In this document: in pieces, positions 54,377 to 63,062 of the stretch | Position numbering within the stretch: the first letter of the stretch is position 1 | Layout: each line of letters starts with the position of its first letter | Assembly: GCF_008642335.1 (NCBI RefSeq) | Contig: NZ_CP029191.1 | Coordinates: forward strand, 6,758,001-6,822,000 | DNA length: 64,000 nt | From: Streptomyces venezuelae | Lineage (GTDB): Bacteria; Actinomycetota; Actinomycetes; Streptomycetales; Streptomycetaceae | Direction of reading: 5' to 3' | The notes under the pieces: generated by a model | Database searches by the model: none | Told to the model about the DNA's origin: nothing | What the model saw: only the letters and a program-made list of their open reading frames with translations | Made by a program: the position numbers and the translations under genes

Positions 54377-54390
54377 TCGAAGCGCTTCGA
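54377..54390. promoter_or_regulatory. Perfect 14-bp palindrome of LacI-operator type
   Basis: TCGAAGCGCTTCGA is a perfect palindrome with a central CG, as in many LacI-family operators. It lies between the chitinase promoter and the end of the aldose epimerase gene. Its regulator is unknown; the nearby LacI has lost its DNA-binding part. Confidence 0.4.
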
Positions 54391-54430
54391 GGATCGCCCT
54401 CGCACCTTCCGATGTCCGCACCGACTCCGC

Positions 54431-55582
54431 TCAGCGCGCCGAGAAGGCGTGCACCGTGGTCGACCTGTAGGTCTCCCCGGGCCGCAGCACCGTGGAAGGG
54501 AACGACGGCTGGTTCGGGGAGTCCGGGAAGTGCTGGGTCTCCAGGCAGAGGCCGTCGCCCTGGCGGTACGTGCGGCCCGAGGGGCCCGCCAGGGTGCCGT
54601 CGAGGAAGTTGCCGGAGTAGAACTGGACGCCGGGTTCCGTCGTGGCGATCTTCATCGTGCGGCCGGAAGCCGGGTCCCGCAGGGTCCCGAAGGGCTCGGG
54701 GCGGCGGGTGAGGCCCTTGTCCAGGACCCAGTTGTGGTCGTACCCCTTGGCCCCCACCAGTTGCGGATGCGCGACGCGGATGTCCTCGCCGACGGCCTTC
54801 GCCCGCCGGAAGTCGAAGGGCGTGCCCACGACCGGCGCCAGCTCACCCGTCGGGATCAGACCTGCGTCGGTGGGGGTGAACCTGGATGCACTCAGGGCGA
54901 GTTCGTGGTCGTGGATGCTGCCGCTGCCCTCGCCCGCCAGGTTGTAGTACGTGTGGTTGGTGAGGTTCACGACGGTCGCCCTGTCCGTCGTCGCCGCGTA
55001 GTCGATGCGCCAGTCGCCGCGAGGCGTGAGGGTGTACGTCACCTTCACACGGAGCGTGCCGGGGTATCCCATCTCGCCGTCGACGCTCACATACCGCAGG
55101 ACGAGGCCGACTCCCGAGGGGCCGGTGAACGGATCCACGTCCCACACCCGCGTGTTGAAGCCCTTCGCTCCGCCGTGCAGGCTGTTCTCGCCGTCGTTGA
55201 CGGAGAGCTGATGCGTCGTGCCGTCCAGGGTGAAGCGGCCCCGCGCGATGCGGTTGCCGTAGCGGCCGATGAGAGCGCCGAAGAACGTGTCCCCGGCGAC
55301 GTACGCCTCGACGTTGTCGTAGCCGAGGGAGACATTCGCGTACCGGCCGCGCCGGTCCGGCAGTTCGAGGGACTGGACGATGCCGCCGTACGACAGGACC
55401 TTCAGCCGCGTGCCGCCGTTCGCCAGCGACCAGCGGTACACCTTGGTGCCGTCGGCGAGCCTGCCGAACAGCTCCTTCGTGGGCCGGGCGCCCTCCGTCG
55501 CGTACGAGGTGCCGCTCGCGACGGTCGAGGTGAGGCCGGCCGCGGCCGCCGCCGCCAGCACGGTGCGTCTGCTCGTTTCCAT
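54431..55582 (-). CDS. Secreted aldose 1-epimerase (galactose mutarotase)
   Basis: The 383-residue protein has a twin-arginine signal (TSRRTVLAAAAAAGL) and the mutarotase motifs: GRYGNRIARGRF, the catalytic His in NLTNHTYYNLAG and the catalytic Glu in CLETQHFPDSPNQP. It interconverts alpha and beta anomers of aldoses, here outside the membrane. It is the last gene of the sugar import operon, 37 bases after mmsB. Confidence 0.9.
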   Translation of the reverse strand: METSRRTVLAAAAAAGLTSTVASGTSYATEGARPTKELFGRLADGTKVYRWSLANGGTRLKVLSYGGIVQSLELPDRRGRYANVSLGYDNVEAYVAGDTFFGALIGRYGNRIARGRFTLDGTTHQLSVNDGENSLHGGAKGFNTRVWDVDPFTGPSGVGLVLRYVSVDGEMGYPGTLRVKVTYTLTPRGDWRIDYAATTDRATVVNLTNHTYYNLAGEGSGSIHDHELALSASRFTPTDAGLIPTGELAPVVGTPFDFRRAKAVGEDIRVAHPQLVGAKGYDHNWVLDKGLTRRPEPFGTLRDPASGRTMKIATTEPGVQFYSGNFLDGTLAGPSGRTYRQGDGLCLETQHFPDSPNQPSFPSTVLRPGETYRSTTVHAFSAR

Positions 55583-55619
55583 GTGCGCCTCCGGGAAGGG
55601 GGGGAATTCGGGGGGAGTG

Positions 55620-56849
55620 CTAGCGGCCGACCTTGCGCTTGTTCCAGACGTCGAAACCGACCGCCGCCAGCAGCACCAGGCCCTTGATGACCTGCTGGTA
55701 GTCCGTGCCGATGTTGACCAGGGACATGCCCTGGTTGAGCACGCCGAGGACCAGGCCGCCGATGACGGCGCCCATGACCGTGCCGACGCCGCCGCTCATC
55801 GACGCGCCGCCGATGAACGACGCGGCGATCGCCTCCAGTTCGAAGTTCAGGCCCGCCTGCGGGGTGCCCGCGTTCAGGCGTGCCGCGTAGACACAGCCCG
55901 CGAGGGCCGCGAGCACACCCATGTTGACGAAGATCAGGAAGGTGACGCGCTTGTCCTTGACGCCGGACAGCTTCGCCGCCGCCTTGTTGCCGCCGAGCGC
56001 GTACACGTGCCGGCCGATGACCGCGTTGCGCATGACGTAGCCGAGCCCGATCAGCAGACCGCACATGATGAGCAGCACCACGGGCACACCGCGGAAGCTC
56101 GCGAGGGTCAGGGTGAAGGCGACGACGGCCGCGGTGATCGCGACCAGCTTGGCCGCCCACAGGCTCGTCGGCGTGACGTCCAGGTCGTACGCGAGCTGCT
56201 GCTTGCGGCTGCGCCACTCGCGGAGGACCAGGAACACGATCGTCGCGAAGCCGATCACCAGCGTCGGGTTGTGGTACTGCGTGTACGGGCCCATCTCCGG
56301 GATGAAGCCCTTGGCGATGTTCTGGAAGCCGTCGGGGAACGGCGAGAGCGACTGGCCCTCCAGGACGATCTGGGTGAGACCTCGGAACAGCAGCATCCCG
56401 GCCAGCGTCACGATGAACGACGGGATGCCGACGTACGCGATGAAGAAGCCCTGCCACGCGCCCGCGACCGCGCCGATCAGCAGCGAGAGGACGAGCGCGA
56501 GCACCCACGGCATGTCGTGCTTGACCATCATCACCGCCGACATGGCGCCGACGAAGGCGACCAGCGAGCCGACGGACAGGTCGATGTGGCCCGCGATGAT
56601 GACGATCATCATGCCGATGGCCAGGATCAGGATGTAGCCGTTCTGCTGGATCAGGTTGGAGACGTTGCTCGGCAGGAGCAGGACGCCGTCCGACCAGATC
56701 TGGAAGAGGATGACGATGAAGGCCAGGGCGATGAGCATGCCGTACTGGCGCATGTTGGAGCGCACGCTGCGCAGCAGCAGTTCGCCGACGGACTGCCGGG
56801 CGGGTGGCGCGGACGTCGTGTCGCGCGCGGGCTCGGTCGTGGTGGTCAT
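55620..56849 (-). CDS. mmsB: Monosaccharide ABC permease (MmsB/GguB type)
   Basis: The 409-residue membrane protein has ten to twelve hydrophobic segments with LAIGMMIVIIAGHIDLSVGSLVAF, VGIPSFIVTLAGMLLFRGL and ASFIGGASMSGGVGTV, the motifs of ribose/xylose-type ABC permeases. With MmsA and the ChvE-type receptor it brings in a monosaccharide. Ten bases separate it from mmsA. Confidence 0.93.
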   Translation of the reverse strand: MTTTTEPARDTTSAPPARQSVGELLLRSVRSNMRQYGMLIALAFIVILFQIWSDGVLLLPSNVSNLIQQNGYILILAIGMMIVIIAGHIDLSVGSLVAFVGAMSAVMMVKHDMPWVLALVLSLLIGAVAGAWQGFFIAYVGIPSFIVTLAGMLLFRGLTQIVLEGQSLSPFPDGFQNIAKGFIPEMGPYTQYHNPTLVIGFATIVFLVLREWRSRKQQLAYDLDVTPTSLWAAKLVAITAAVVAFTLTLASFRGVPVVLLIMCGLLIGLGYVMRNAVIGRHVYALGGNKAAAKLSGVKDKRVTFLIFVNMGVLAALAGCVYAARLNAGTPQAGLNFELEAIAASFIGGASMSGGVGTVMGAVIGGLVLGVLNQGMSLVNIGTDYQQVIKGLVLLAAVGFDVWNKRKVGR

Positions 56850-56859
56850 GGCGGAGGCC

Positions 56860-58419
56860 TCAGCTTCTGTTCTTGGTCATGTGGCGCATCAGGAGTTCCT
56901 GGGTGGCGTCCGCGCGGGCGACCTCACCGGTCAGCCGGCCCTCGGCCATCGTGTAGATCCGGTCGCACATCCCGAGCAGCTCGGGCAGCTCGGAGGAGAT
57001 GAAGAGCACCGCCTTGCCGGCCGCGGCCAGCCGGTCGATGACGGTGTAGATCTCGTACTTCGCGCCGACGTCGATGCCGCGCGTCGGCTCGTCGAGGATC
57101 AGCACCTCGGGGTCGGCGTGGATCCACTTGCTGAGCACGACCTTCTGCTGGTTGCCGCCGGACAACCGCCCCACCTGCTCGAACACGGTGGGCGCCTTGA
57201 TGTTCATCGACTTCCGGTAGCGCTCGGCGACGGACCGCTCGTGGTGCCCGTCCACGAAGCCGTCCCTGCGCCGCATGCCGGGCAGCGAGGCCAGGGAGAT
57301 GTTGCGGTTGATGTCGTCGATGAGGTTCAGGCCGTACTGCTTGCGGTCCTCGGTGACGTACGCGATACCGGCCTCGACCGCGGCGGGCACCGTCTTCGTC
57401 ACGACCCCGCGGCCCCCGACCGACACCGTACCGGTGACGTACTGCCCGTAGGAGCGGCCGAAGACGGACATCGCGAGCTCCGTGCGGCCCGCGCCCATCA
57501 GCCCCGCGATGCCGACGATCTCGCCGCGCCGCACGGTCAGCGACACGTCGTCGACGACCGTGCGCTGGTGGTCGACCGGGTGCCGCACCGTCCAGTTCTC
57601 GATGGCGAGGGCGAGCGTGCCCGCGTCCTCGCCCTCGTAGGGCGTGCGGTCGGGGAAGCGGTGGTCGAGGTCGCGGCCGACCATGCCGCGGATGATCCGG
57701 TCCTCCGACAACCGCGGTTCGCTGTCCGGGCGTTCGCGGACCCTCAGGGTCTCGATGGTCCGGCCGTCGCGCAGGATCGTCACCGAGTCCGTGATGGCCC
57801 GGATCTCGTTCAGCTTGTGGGAGATGATGATGCCGGCGATGCCCTGCTCGCGCAGCTCCACGATGAGGTCGAGCAGCTTCGCGCTGTCCTCGTCGTTGAG
57901 CGCGGCGGTCGGCTCGTCCAGGATCAGCAGCTTCACCTCCTTGGACAGCGCCTTCGCGATCTCCACCAGCTGCTGCTTGCCCACGCCGATGTCGGCGACC
58001 GGCGTCTGCGGCTTCTCGTCCAGGCCCACCCGCTTCAGGAGCGCGCTCGCCCTGCGCAGCGTGCCGTGCCAGTCGATGAACCCGCGGCTGCCCTGCTCGT
58101 TGCCGAGGAAGATGTTCTCGGCGATCGACAGGTGGGGGACGAGGGCGAGCTCCTGGTGGATGATGACGATGCCGCGGCGCTCGCTGGCCCGGATGTCCTT
58201 GAAGGCCATCCGCTCGCCCTCGAAGTGGATCTCGCCGTCGTAGCTGCCGTGGGCGTGGACGCCGCTGAGGACCTTCATCAGCGTCGACTTGCCCGCGCCG
58301 TTCTCGCCGCAGATCGCGTGGATCTCCCCGGCACGCACGGTCAGATTCACGTCGGAGAGCGCCTTGACGCCGGGGAACGTCTTGGTGATGCCGCGCATCT
58401 CCAGCACCGGCCGGCTCAC
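56860..58419 (-). CDS. mmsA: Monosaccharide ABC ATPase, two nucleotide-binding domains (MmsA/GguA type)
   Basis: The 519-residue protein has two ATPase domains. The first is complete: Walker A (GENGAGKST), signature region ([18 protein letters not shown]) and Walker B ([11 protein letters not shown]). The second has a degenerate Walker A (GLMGAGRTE) and signature LSGGNQQKV, as in all sugar ATPases of this type. It drives sugar import. Its ATG overlaps the stop of the receptor gene by four bases. Confidence 0.93.
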   Translation of the reverse strand: MSRPVLEMRGITKTFPGVKALSDVNLTVRAGEIHAICGENGAGKSTLMKVLSGVHAHGSYDGEIHFEGERMAFKDIRASERRGIVIIHQELALVPHLSIAENIFLGNEQGSRGFIDWHGTLRRASALLKRVGLDEKPQTPVADIGVGKQQLVEIAKALSKEVKLLILDEPTAALNDEDSAKLLDLIVELREQGIAGIIISHKLNEIRAITDSVTILRDGRTIETLRVRERPDSEPRLSEDRIIRGMVGRDLDHRFPDRTPYEGEDAGTLALAIENWTVRHPVDHQRTVVDDVSLTVRRGEIVGIAGLMGAGRTELAMSVFGRSYGQYVTGTVSVGGRGVVTKTVPAAVEAGIAYVTEDRKQYGLNLIDDINRNISLASLPGMRRRDGFVDGHHERSVAERYRKSMNIKAPTVFEQVGRLSGGNQQKVVLSKWIHADPEVLILDEPTRGIDVGAKYEIYTVIDRLAAAGKAVLFISSELPELLGMCDRIYTMAEGRLTGEVARADATQELLMRHMTKNRS

Positions 58420-59537
58420 TTGAGCTGCCCCGCCGTGAAGTACCCCTCTTCGACGAGGAGTTGCGTGTTGCTCCGGTCCACGCTGACGGGGTCGAGCAGA
58501 TAGGCCGGCACGGTCTTCCTGCCGTTGTGGTAGCCGGTCGTGTCGTTGACCTTCGGCTTCCTGTCGTTCAGGACGGCGTCGCCCATGGCCACCGTCTGCG
58601 CGGCCAGCTTGCGGGTGTCCTTGAACACCGTCTGCGTCTGCTCGCCCCGGATGATGGACTTCACCGACGCGAGCTCCGCGTCCTGCCCCGTGATCACCGG
58701 CAGCGGCCGGCTCTTGGAGCCGTACCCCGCGCTCTTCAGCGCCGAGATGATGCCGAGCGAGATCCCGTCGTACGGCGAGAGGACCGCGTCGACCTTCGCC
58801 GAGCCGTAGTTCTTGCTGATCAGGTCGTCCATGCGCTTCTGCGCGGTGCCGCCGTCCCAGCGCAGGGTGGTGGCCTGGTTCATCCTCGTCTGCTTGCTGC
58901 GGACGGTGAGCCTGCCGCTCTCGAAGTACGGGCGCAGCACCTTCATGGCGCCGTTCCAGAAGTACTTGGTGTTGTTGTCGTCCGGCGACCCCGCGAACAG
59001 CTCGATGTTGTACGAGTCACCGGACTTGTCCCCCGGTTTGCCCAGCTTGAGCTTGTCGACGATGTACTGCGCCTCCAGGCGGCCGACGCGCTCGTTGTCG
59101 AACGACGCGTAATAGTCGACGTTCTCCGTGCCGAGGATGAGCCGGTCGTACGAGATCACGGGGATGCCCGCGTCGTGCGCCCGCCCCAGGACGTCGGTCA
59201 GCGCGGAGCCGTCGATCGCGGCCACCACCAGGAGACTGCGCCCCTTGGTGATCATGTTCTCGAGCTGGGCGACCTGGTTCTCGACCTTGTCGTCGCCGTA
59301 CTGCAGATCGGTCTCGTAACCGGCCTTCTGGAACTGCTTCGCCATGTTCTCGCCGTCGGCTATCCACCGCTCCGAGGACTTGGTGGGCATCGCGAGGCCG
59401 ATGGTGGCGCCCTCTCCCGCGTCCGGTTTGTAGCGGCTGCCGCCCTTGGCCTCCTGACCGCACGCGGCGGTCAGCGTGCCGAGCAGGAGGGCGGCGGCCG
59501 CGGCGGCGGCGAGGCGGGTGCGTCTGCGGATGGTCAC
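58416..59537 (-). CDS. chvE: Sugar-binding lipoprotein (ChvE type)
   Basis: The 373-residue protein has a lipoprotein signal with LTAAC (Cys26), then a periplasmic-binding-protein type 1 fold ([48 protein letters not shown]). The phrase [20 protein letters not shown] is typical of ChvE/MmsE receptors for aldoses such as galactose, arabinose or xylose. It captures the sugar outside and hands it to MmsAB. It starts three bases after the preceding gene ends. Confidence 0.92.
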   Translation of the reverse strand: MTIRRRTRLAAAAAAALLLGTLTAACGQEAKGGSRYKPDAGEGATIGLAMPTKSSERWIADGENMAKQFQKAGYETDLQYGDDKVENQVAQLENMITKGRSLLVVAAIDGSALTDVLGRAHDAGIPVISYDRLILGTENVDYYASFDNERVGRLEAQYIVDKLKLGKPGDKSGDSYNIELFAGSPDDNNTKYFWNGAMKVLRPYFESGRLTVRSKQTRMNQATTLRWDGGTAQKRMDDLISKNYGSAKVDAVLSPYDGISLGIISALKSAGYGSKSRPLPVITGQDAELASVKSIIRGEQTQTVFKDTRKLAAQTVAMGDAVLNDRKPKVNDTTGYHNGRKTVPAYLLDPVSVDRSNTQLLVEEGYFTAGQLK

Positions 59538-59540
59538 GGG

Positions 59541-60509
59541 TCAGCTCCCTTCGGGGAAGCGGTTCAGGTCGCCGGGCAGCCGGGAGCCGAGCGGCGACAT
59601 TCCGGCGTCGGCGCCGTGCCGGGCGAGCAGGTCCAGGGCGAGCCGGCCGCGGCGCACGCGCTCGCGGGCGGTGTCGAGGGTGAGGTCGCGCAGGTGGGCG
59701 CCGTAGGGATAGATGCCGGGTGCCTTCGCGAGCCCGAACTTCAGGTACAGGGGGGCGCCGCGCCGGATCAGCTCGGCGATCTCGTACATGCGGATGTAGC
59801 CGCCGAGGTCGTCCGGCGCCTCGACGTACATGTCCATTGGAGCGGCCGACACCCGCCGGATCTCCGTGAGGTGAGTGAGCGTCAGGTCGCTCGGCACGTT
59901 CAGCGAGTCCGCGCCGAGCCGCTCGTACACGGCGTACGCGGCGGGGTTGACGGGCCCGATCAGCGCCGACACCTTCAGTGTCGTGTCGGCCGGAACGACC
60001 CCGGCGCTCCTGGCCCGGTGCAACGTCCACAGCACGCCCTCGTCGGCGACGAGCAGACACTTCACGCCCAACTCCGTGGCACGCACGGCGTCTTCGACGC
60101 ACCCGGCGACGGCATCGTGTCCCCGGGCACGCAGCCCGGCACCGTGCGAATCGGTGCGCACGGAGGCACCGGTGTCCCAGGTGCCGCGCGGCCCGGTGAA
60201 CAGACAGAGCTCGATGTCGCGCTCGGCGGCGGTCTCGACCATCTCGGTGATCTCGGCGTCGGACAGCATCCAGACACCGCTGCCCTGGCTGATCCGGTGG
60301 ATCGGCACGTCGAGCCGCGCGGACTCCTTGAGCACGACACCGAGCGCCTCGGGCCCTTCGACGGAGGGAATCTCGACCCGCCAGGCGCCCCCGTCGGGGA
60401 AGACGTGCGGGGAGGCGTCGGCGGGATCGGGGGAGGGGGCGGCGAGCCCGAGGGAGGTGAGGGCGGGTTCGCCGGGTCGGCGGGGGTGGGGGTATGACGA
60501 GTGGGGCAC
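59541..60509 (-). CDS. Unassigned TIM-barrel-like protein (U32-peptidase-like fold) in the sugar operon
   Basis: From GTG 60509 (GAAGGA five bases before) the protein has 322 residues. It has strand-helix repeats: WRVEIPSVEGPEALGVVL, IELCLFTGPRGTWDTG, GVKCLLVADEGVLWTLH, TTLKVSALIGPVNPAAYAVYERLGADSLNVPSDLTLTHL, APMDMYVEAPDDLGGYIRMYEI and GAPLYLKFGLAKAPGIYPYGAHLRDLTL. This is the shape of a TIM barrel, and several parts resemble U32-peptidase-like proteins. No catalytic motif of a known sugar enzyme is clear. It lies just upstream of the receptor gene, so a role in sugar-acid breakdown is likely. ATG 60542 is an alternative start, but it lies in a palindrome. Confidence 0.75.
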   Translation of the reverse strand: MPHSSYPHPRRPGEPALTSLGLAAPSPDPADASPHVFPDGGAWRVEIPSVEGPEALGVVLKESARLDVPIHRISQGSGVWMLSDAEITEMVETAAERDIELCLFTGPRGTWDTGASVRTDSHGAGLRARGHDAVAGCVEDAVRATELGVKCLLVADEGVLWTLHRARSAGVVPADTTLKVSALIGPVNPAAYAVYERLGADSLNVPSDLTLTHLTEIRRVSAAPMDMYVEAPDDLGGYIRMYEIAELIRRGAPLYLKFGLAKAPGIYPYGAHLRDLTLDTARERVRRGRLALDLLARHGADAGMSPLGSRLPGDLNRFPEGS

Positions 60510-60532
60510 GGTGGTCCTTCGCAGGATCGTTG

Positions 60533-60550
60533 CGTTCGGCATATCGAACG
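60533..60550. promoter_or_regulatory. IclR-type palindrome (site A)
   Basis: CGTTCG (60533-60538) and CGAACG (60545-60550) surround GCATAT. It lies 24 bases upstream of the GTG start of the TIM-barrel gene. A related GTTCGG segment lies at 62866-62876 upstream of the dehydratase gene, which suggests one regulator. Confidence 0.55.
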
Positions 60551-60611
60551 AGGTTCGGTTCGTGGGGTGCGCGTAGTCACGGCTGTGCGTGACGGGAGAC
60601 GTTGCGGTGTC

Positions 60612-60660
60612 TGACCCAGGGGCGCGGGGAACTGCGCGACCAGCCACATCGGACCCGCAG
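60612..60660. repeat. Dispersed Streptomyces intergenic repeat (GGGGCGCGGGGAACTGCGCG type)
   Basis: The segment with AGGGGCGCGGGGAACTGCGC and GCGACCAGCCACA resembles, from memory, a sequence scattered many times in intergenic regions of Streptomyces chromosomes. It lies between the alcohol dehydrogenase stop and the palindrome upstream of the TIM-barrel gene. Confidence 0.6.
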
Positions 60661-60669
60661 ACGAAGAGG

Positions 60670-61683
60670 TCAAGGCACCAGCAGCACCTTCCCGGTTCCG
60701 GGGCCACCACCCCCGACCAGGGCAACCGCCTCCCCGAACCGCTCCAGCGGAAACTCGTGGGTAATCAGAGCCGCCGGGTCGATCAACCCCAGGCCGAAGG
60801 CCCGAGTCGCGTCCACCCACGCCGAGGACGACGCACCGAAAACGGACCGCACCTCCAGCTGACTCAGCGACAGATGCACCGGATCGATCCCCACGGCACC
60901 CGCCGTGAACATCCCCGTGAGCACGACCCGCCCGCCCCTGCGGGCGAGCAGGCAGGACGACGCGGCCGTGGTCGCCGCCCCCGCCGTCTCGACGACGAGA
61001 TCGAAGGAGCCGTACGCCGACTCGGCCTCGTCGGGCGTCAGGGCGAGGGAACCGCCGAAGCCCAGCGCCAGCGCCCCACGTGCCTCGCGAGGATCGACGA
61101 CGGCCAGCACGGCCGGGCTGCCCGCCGCGAGCCACTGCACGGCGAGCAGCCCGAGCGTGCCCGCGCCGACCACGGCGATGCGCTCCCCGGGCCGCGCCCG
61201 CCCCGCCCGTACCGCCGCCGCGATCACGGCGGACGGTTCGAGCAGGGCGGCGGCCCGCAGATCCGCGTCGTCGCGCAGCGGATGCAGCAGCCGCGCGGGC
61301 ACCACGACGTGGTCGGCGAAGGCGCCGGGTTCCGTGAAACCGGTCTCCGCGTAGCCGCCCGTGCACAGGCTCGTCTCACCGCACCGGCACCGCGTGCACA
61401 CGCCGCACGCCCGGAAGCCCTCGGCGACGGTCTTGCGGCCGACGAGCGCGGGGTCGGCGCCGGGGCCGACGGCCACCACGGTGCCGGACCACTCGTGGCC
61501 CGGGATCACCGGGTAGCGGACGAACGCGGCGTCGCGGTGTCCGTCGTACAACTCGCGGTCGCTCATGCAGATCCCGGCGGCGGCGACCTCGACGAGGACC
61601 TCGCCGGGGCCCGGCTCGGGGCGCGGACCCGTGGTGAGGCGGTGGGCGCCGGGGCGGTCGACGACGATCGCGCGGGACGTCAT
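60670..61683 (-). CDS. Zinc-dependent medium-chain alcohol dehydrogenase
   Basis: The 337-residue protein has the catalytic zinc site (AAGICMSDREL, GHEWSGTVVAVG), the structural zinc cysteines in CGVCTRCRCGETSLC, and the NAD(P)-binding motif VVGAGTLGLLAVQ. It probably oxidises a sugar-derived alcohol in the pathway of this operon. Its ATG overlaps the stop of the dehydratase gene (ATGA). Confidence 0.92.
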   Translation of the reverse strand: MTSRAIVVDRPGAHRLTTGPRPEPGPGEVLVEVAAAGICMSDRELYDGHRDAAFVRYPVIPGHEWSGTVVAVGPGADPALVGRKTVAEGFRACGVCTRCRCGETSLCTGGYAETGFTEPGAFADHVVVPARLLHPLRDDADLRAAALLEPSAVIAAAVRAGRARPGERIAVVGAGTLGLLAVQWLAAGSPAVLAVVDPREARGALALGFGGSLALTPDEAESAYGSFDLVVETAGAATTAASSCLLARRGGRVVLTGMFTAGAVGIDPVHLSLSQLEVRSVFGASSSAWVDATRAFGLGLIDPAALITHEFPLERFGEAVALVGGGGPGTGKVLLVP

Positions 61684-62846
61684 GCGTCGGCCCCGCCGGG
61701 CGCCCGCTTCTCCCAGCCCTCGGCCCACAGGTCGAACCGCGCCTGCTGCTGCGGGAACTCGGCGGCCGCGTCGACGTCCAGCTCGACGCCGAGTCCCGGT
61801 TCGTGCGACAGCTCGAAGCAGCCGGTCTCCGGGTCGACCCGCGGGGCGCCCTTGACGACCTTCTTGATGTCGGCGTCCGCGAAGTCGTTGAAGTGTTCCA
61901 GGATCTTGAAGTTCGGGGTGGAGAAGCCGACTTGGAGCGATGCGGCGGTCAGTACCGGGCCGCCGACGTTGTGCGGGGCGACCAGCATGTAGTGCGTCTC
62001 GGCCGTGGCGGCGAGCTTGCGGGTCTCCCAGATGCCGCCGATGTGGCCGACGTCGGGCTGGAGGATGTCGGCGGCCTGGCTCTCGAACAGCTCCCGGAAC
62101 TCGATCCGGTCGTGGATGCGCTCGCCGGTCGCGACGGGCATGTCGACCTTCGCGGCGACCTTCTCCAGGGCCTTCAGGTTCTCCGGCGGCACCGGCTCCT
62201 CCAGCCACGCGGGCCGGAACGGCGCGAGGTCGCGGGCGAGCCGGATCGCCGTGGCGGGCGAGAACCGGCCGTGCATCTCCAGCATCAGCTCGGCGTCGGG
62301 CCCGATCGCGTCGCGCACGGCCTCGATCAACGACACGGCGTACAGGCTCTGTTCGTGGTCCAGTTCGTAGTGTCCCGTCCCGAACGGGTCGATCTTCAGG
62401 GCGCGGTAGCCGCGCTCCATGACGCCCCGGGCGGCCTTGTGGTACGCCTCCGGGGTGCGCTCGGTGGTGTACCAGCCGTTCGCGTACGCCTTGACGCGGT
62501 CGGTGACCTTGCCGCCGAGCAGCTGCCACACCGGGACGCCGAGGGCCTTGCCCTTGATGTCCCAGCACGCCATCTCGACGACGGCGATGCCCGACATCAC
62601 GATCTCGCCGGCCCGGCCGTAGTCGCCGTACTTCATCCGGCGCACGAGATCCTCGACCGCGAACGGGTCGGACCCCTCGATGTGGTTGGCCGCCGCCTCG
62701 CGGAGGTAGCCGATGAGCGCGTCGGTGTGCCCGAGCATGCGGGTCTCCCCGACACCGGTCAGGCCCTCGTCGGTGTGGACCTGGACGTAGGTCAGATTCC
62801 GCCACGGCGTGCCGACCACATGCGTGCTGATTCCCGTGATGCGCAA
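61680..62846 (-). CDS. Mandelate racemase/muconate lactonizing-enzyme family protein, sugar-acid dehydratase type
   Basis: The 388-residue protein is an enolase-superfamily barrel. N-terminal RITGISTHVVGTPWRNLTYVQV leads to ALKIDPFG (Lys), the metal ligands in LMLEMHGRF, WLEEPVPPEN and VATGERIHDR, and a late His in MLVAPHNVGG. This pattern matches acid-sugar dehydratases such as galactonate-type enzymes. The start is read as TTG 62846, eight bases after GAGGGG, because family homology begins RITGI; GTG 62882 is an alternative. Confidence 0.88.
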   Translation of the reverse strand: MRITGISTHVVGTPWRNLTYVQVHTDEGLTGVGETRMLGHTDALIGYLREAAANHIEGSDPFAVEDLVRRMKYGDYGRAGEIVMSGIAVVEMACWDIKGKALGVPVWQLLGGKVTDRVKAYANGWYTTERTPEAYHKAARGVMERGYRALKIDPFGTGHYELDHEQSLYAVSLIEAVRDAIGPDAELMLEMHGRFSPATAIRLARDLAPFRPAWLEEPVPPENLKALEKVAAKVDMPVATGERIHDRIEFRELFESQAADILQPDVGHIGGIWETRKLAATAETHYMLVAPHNVGGPVLTAASLQVGFSTPNFKILEHFNDFADADIKKVVKGAPRVDPETGCFELSHEPGLGVELDVDAAAEFPQQQARFDLWAEGWEKRAPGGADA

Positions 62847-62863
62847 GGCAGTTGCCCCTCGAC

Positions 62864-62896
62864 TTGTTCGGTATTTCGTCACACGTTCGAAATGTT
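62864..62896. promoter_or_regulatory. IclR-type sites in the shared promoter (site B)
   Basis: GTTCGGTATTTCG (62866-62878) matches site A at 11 of 16 positions, and TTCGAA (62886-62891) gives a second half. They lie between the dehydratase and the IclR gene, where both promoters should be. Confidence 0.45.
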
Positions 62897-63025
62897 GGCG
62901 TGACGGTATTCACGGGGGCCTGAAGGTGTCAATGGGTCGCGCACAACCGCCGGGCAGGCCCGGAAACGACCATTGCGCCGCGAACAGCGCCGTGCCTAAC
63001 CTGTGTTCGTCATACCGATCAGCGA

Positions 63026-63037
63026 CCGAAGTTTCGG
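63026..63037. promoter_or_regulatory. IclR-type palindrome before the IclR gene (site C)
   Basis: CCGAA and TTCGG surround GT, 26 bases before the ATG of the IclR gene. It could be used for self-control. Confidence 0.4.
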
Positions 63038-63062
63038 ACGCTCAGGGTGGGAGGCCGAACTC

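Noticed and set aside
56656-58503. A 615-codon plus-strand frame
   Set aside because: It is the antisense of mmsA, with Asp/Val/His-rich composition typical of such shadows.
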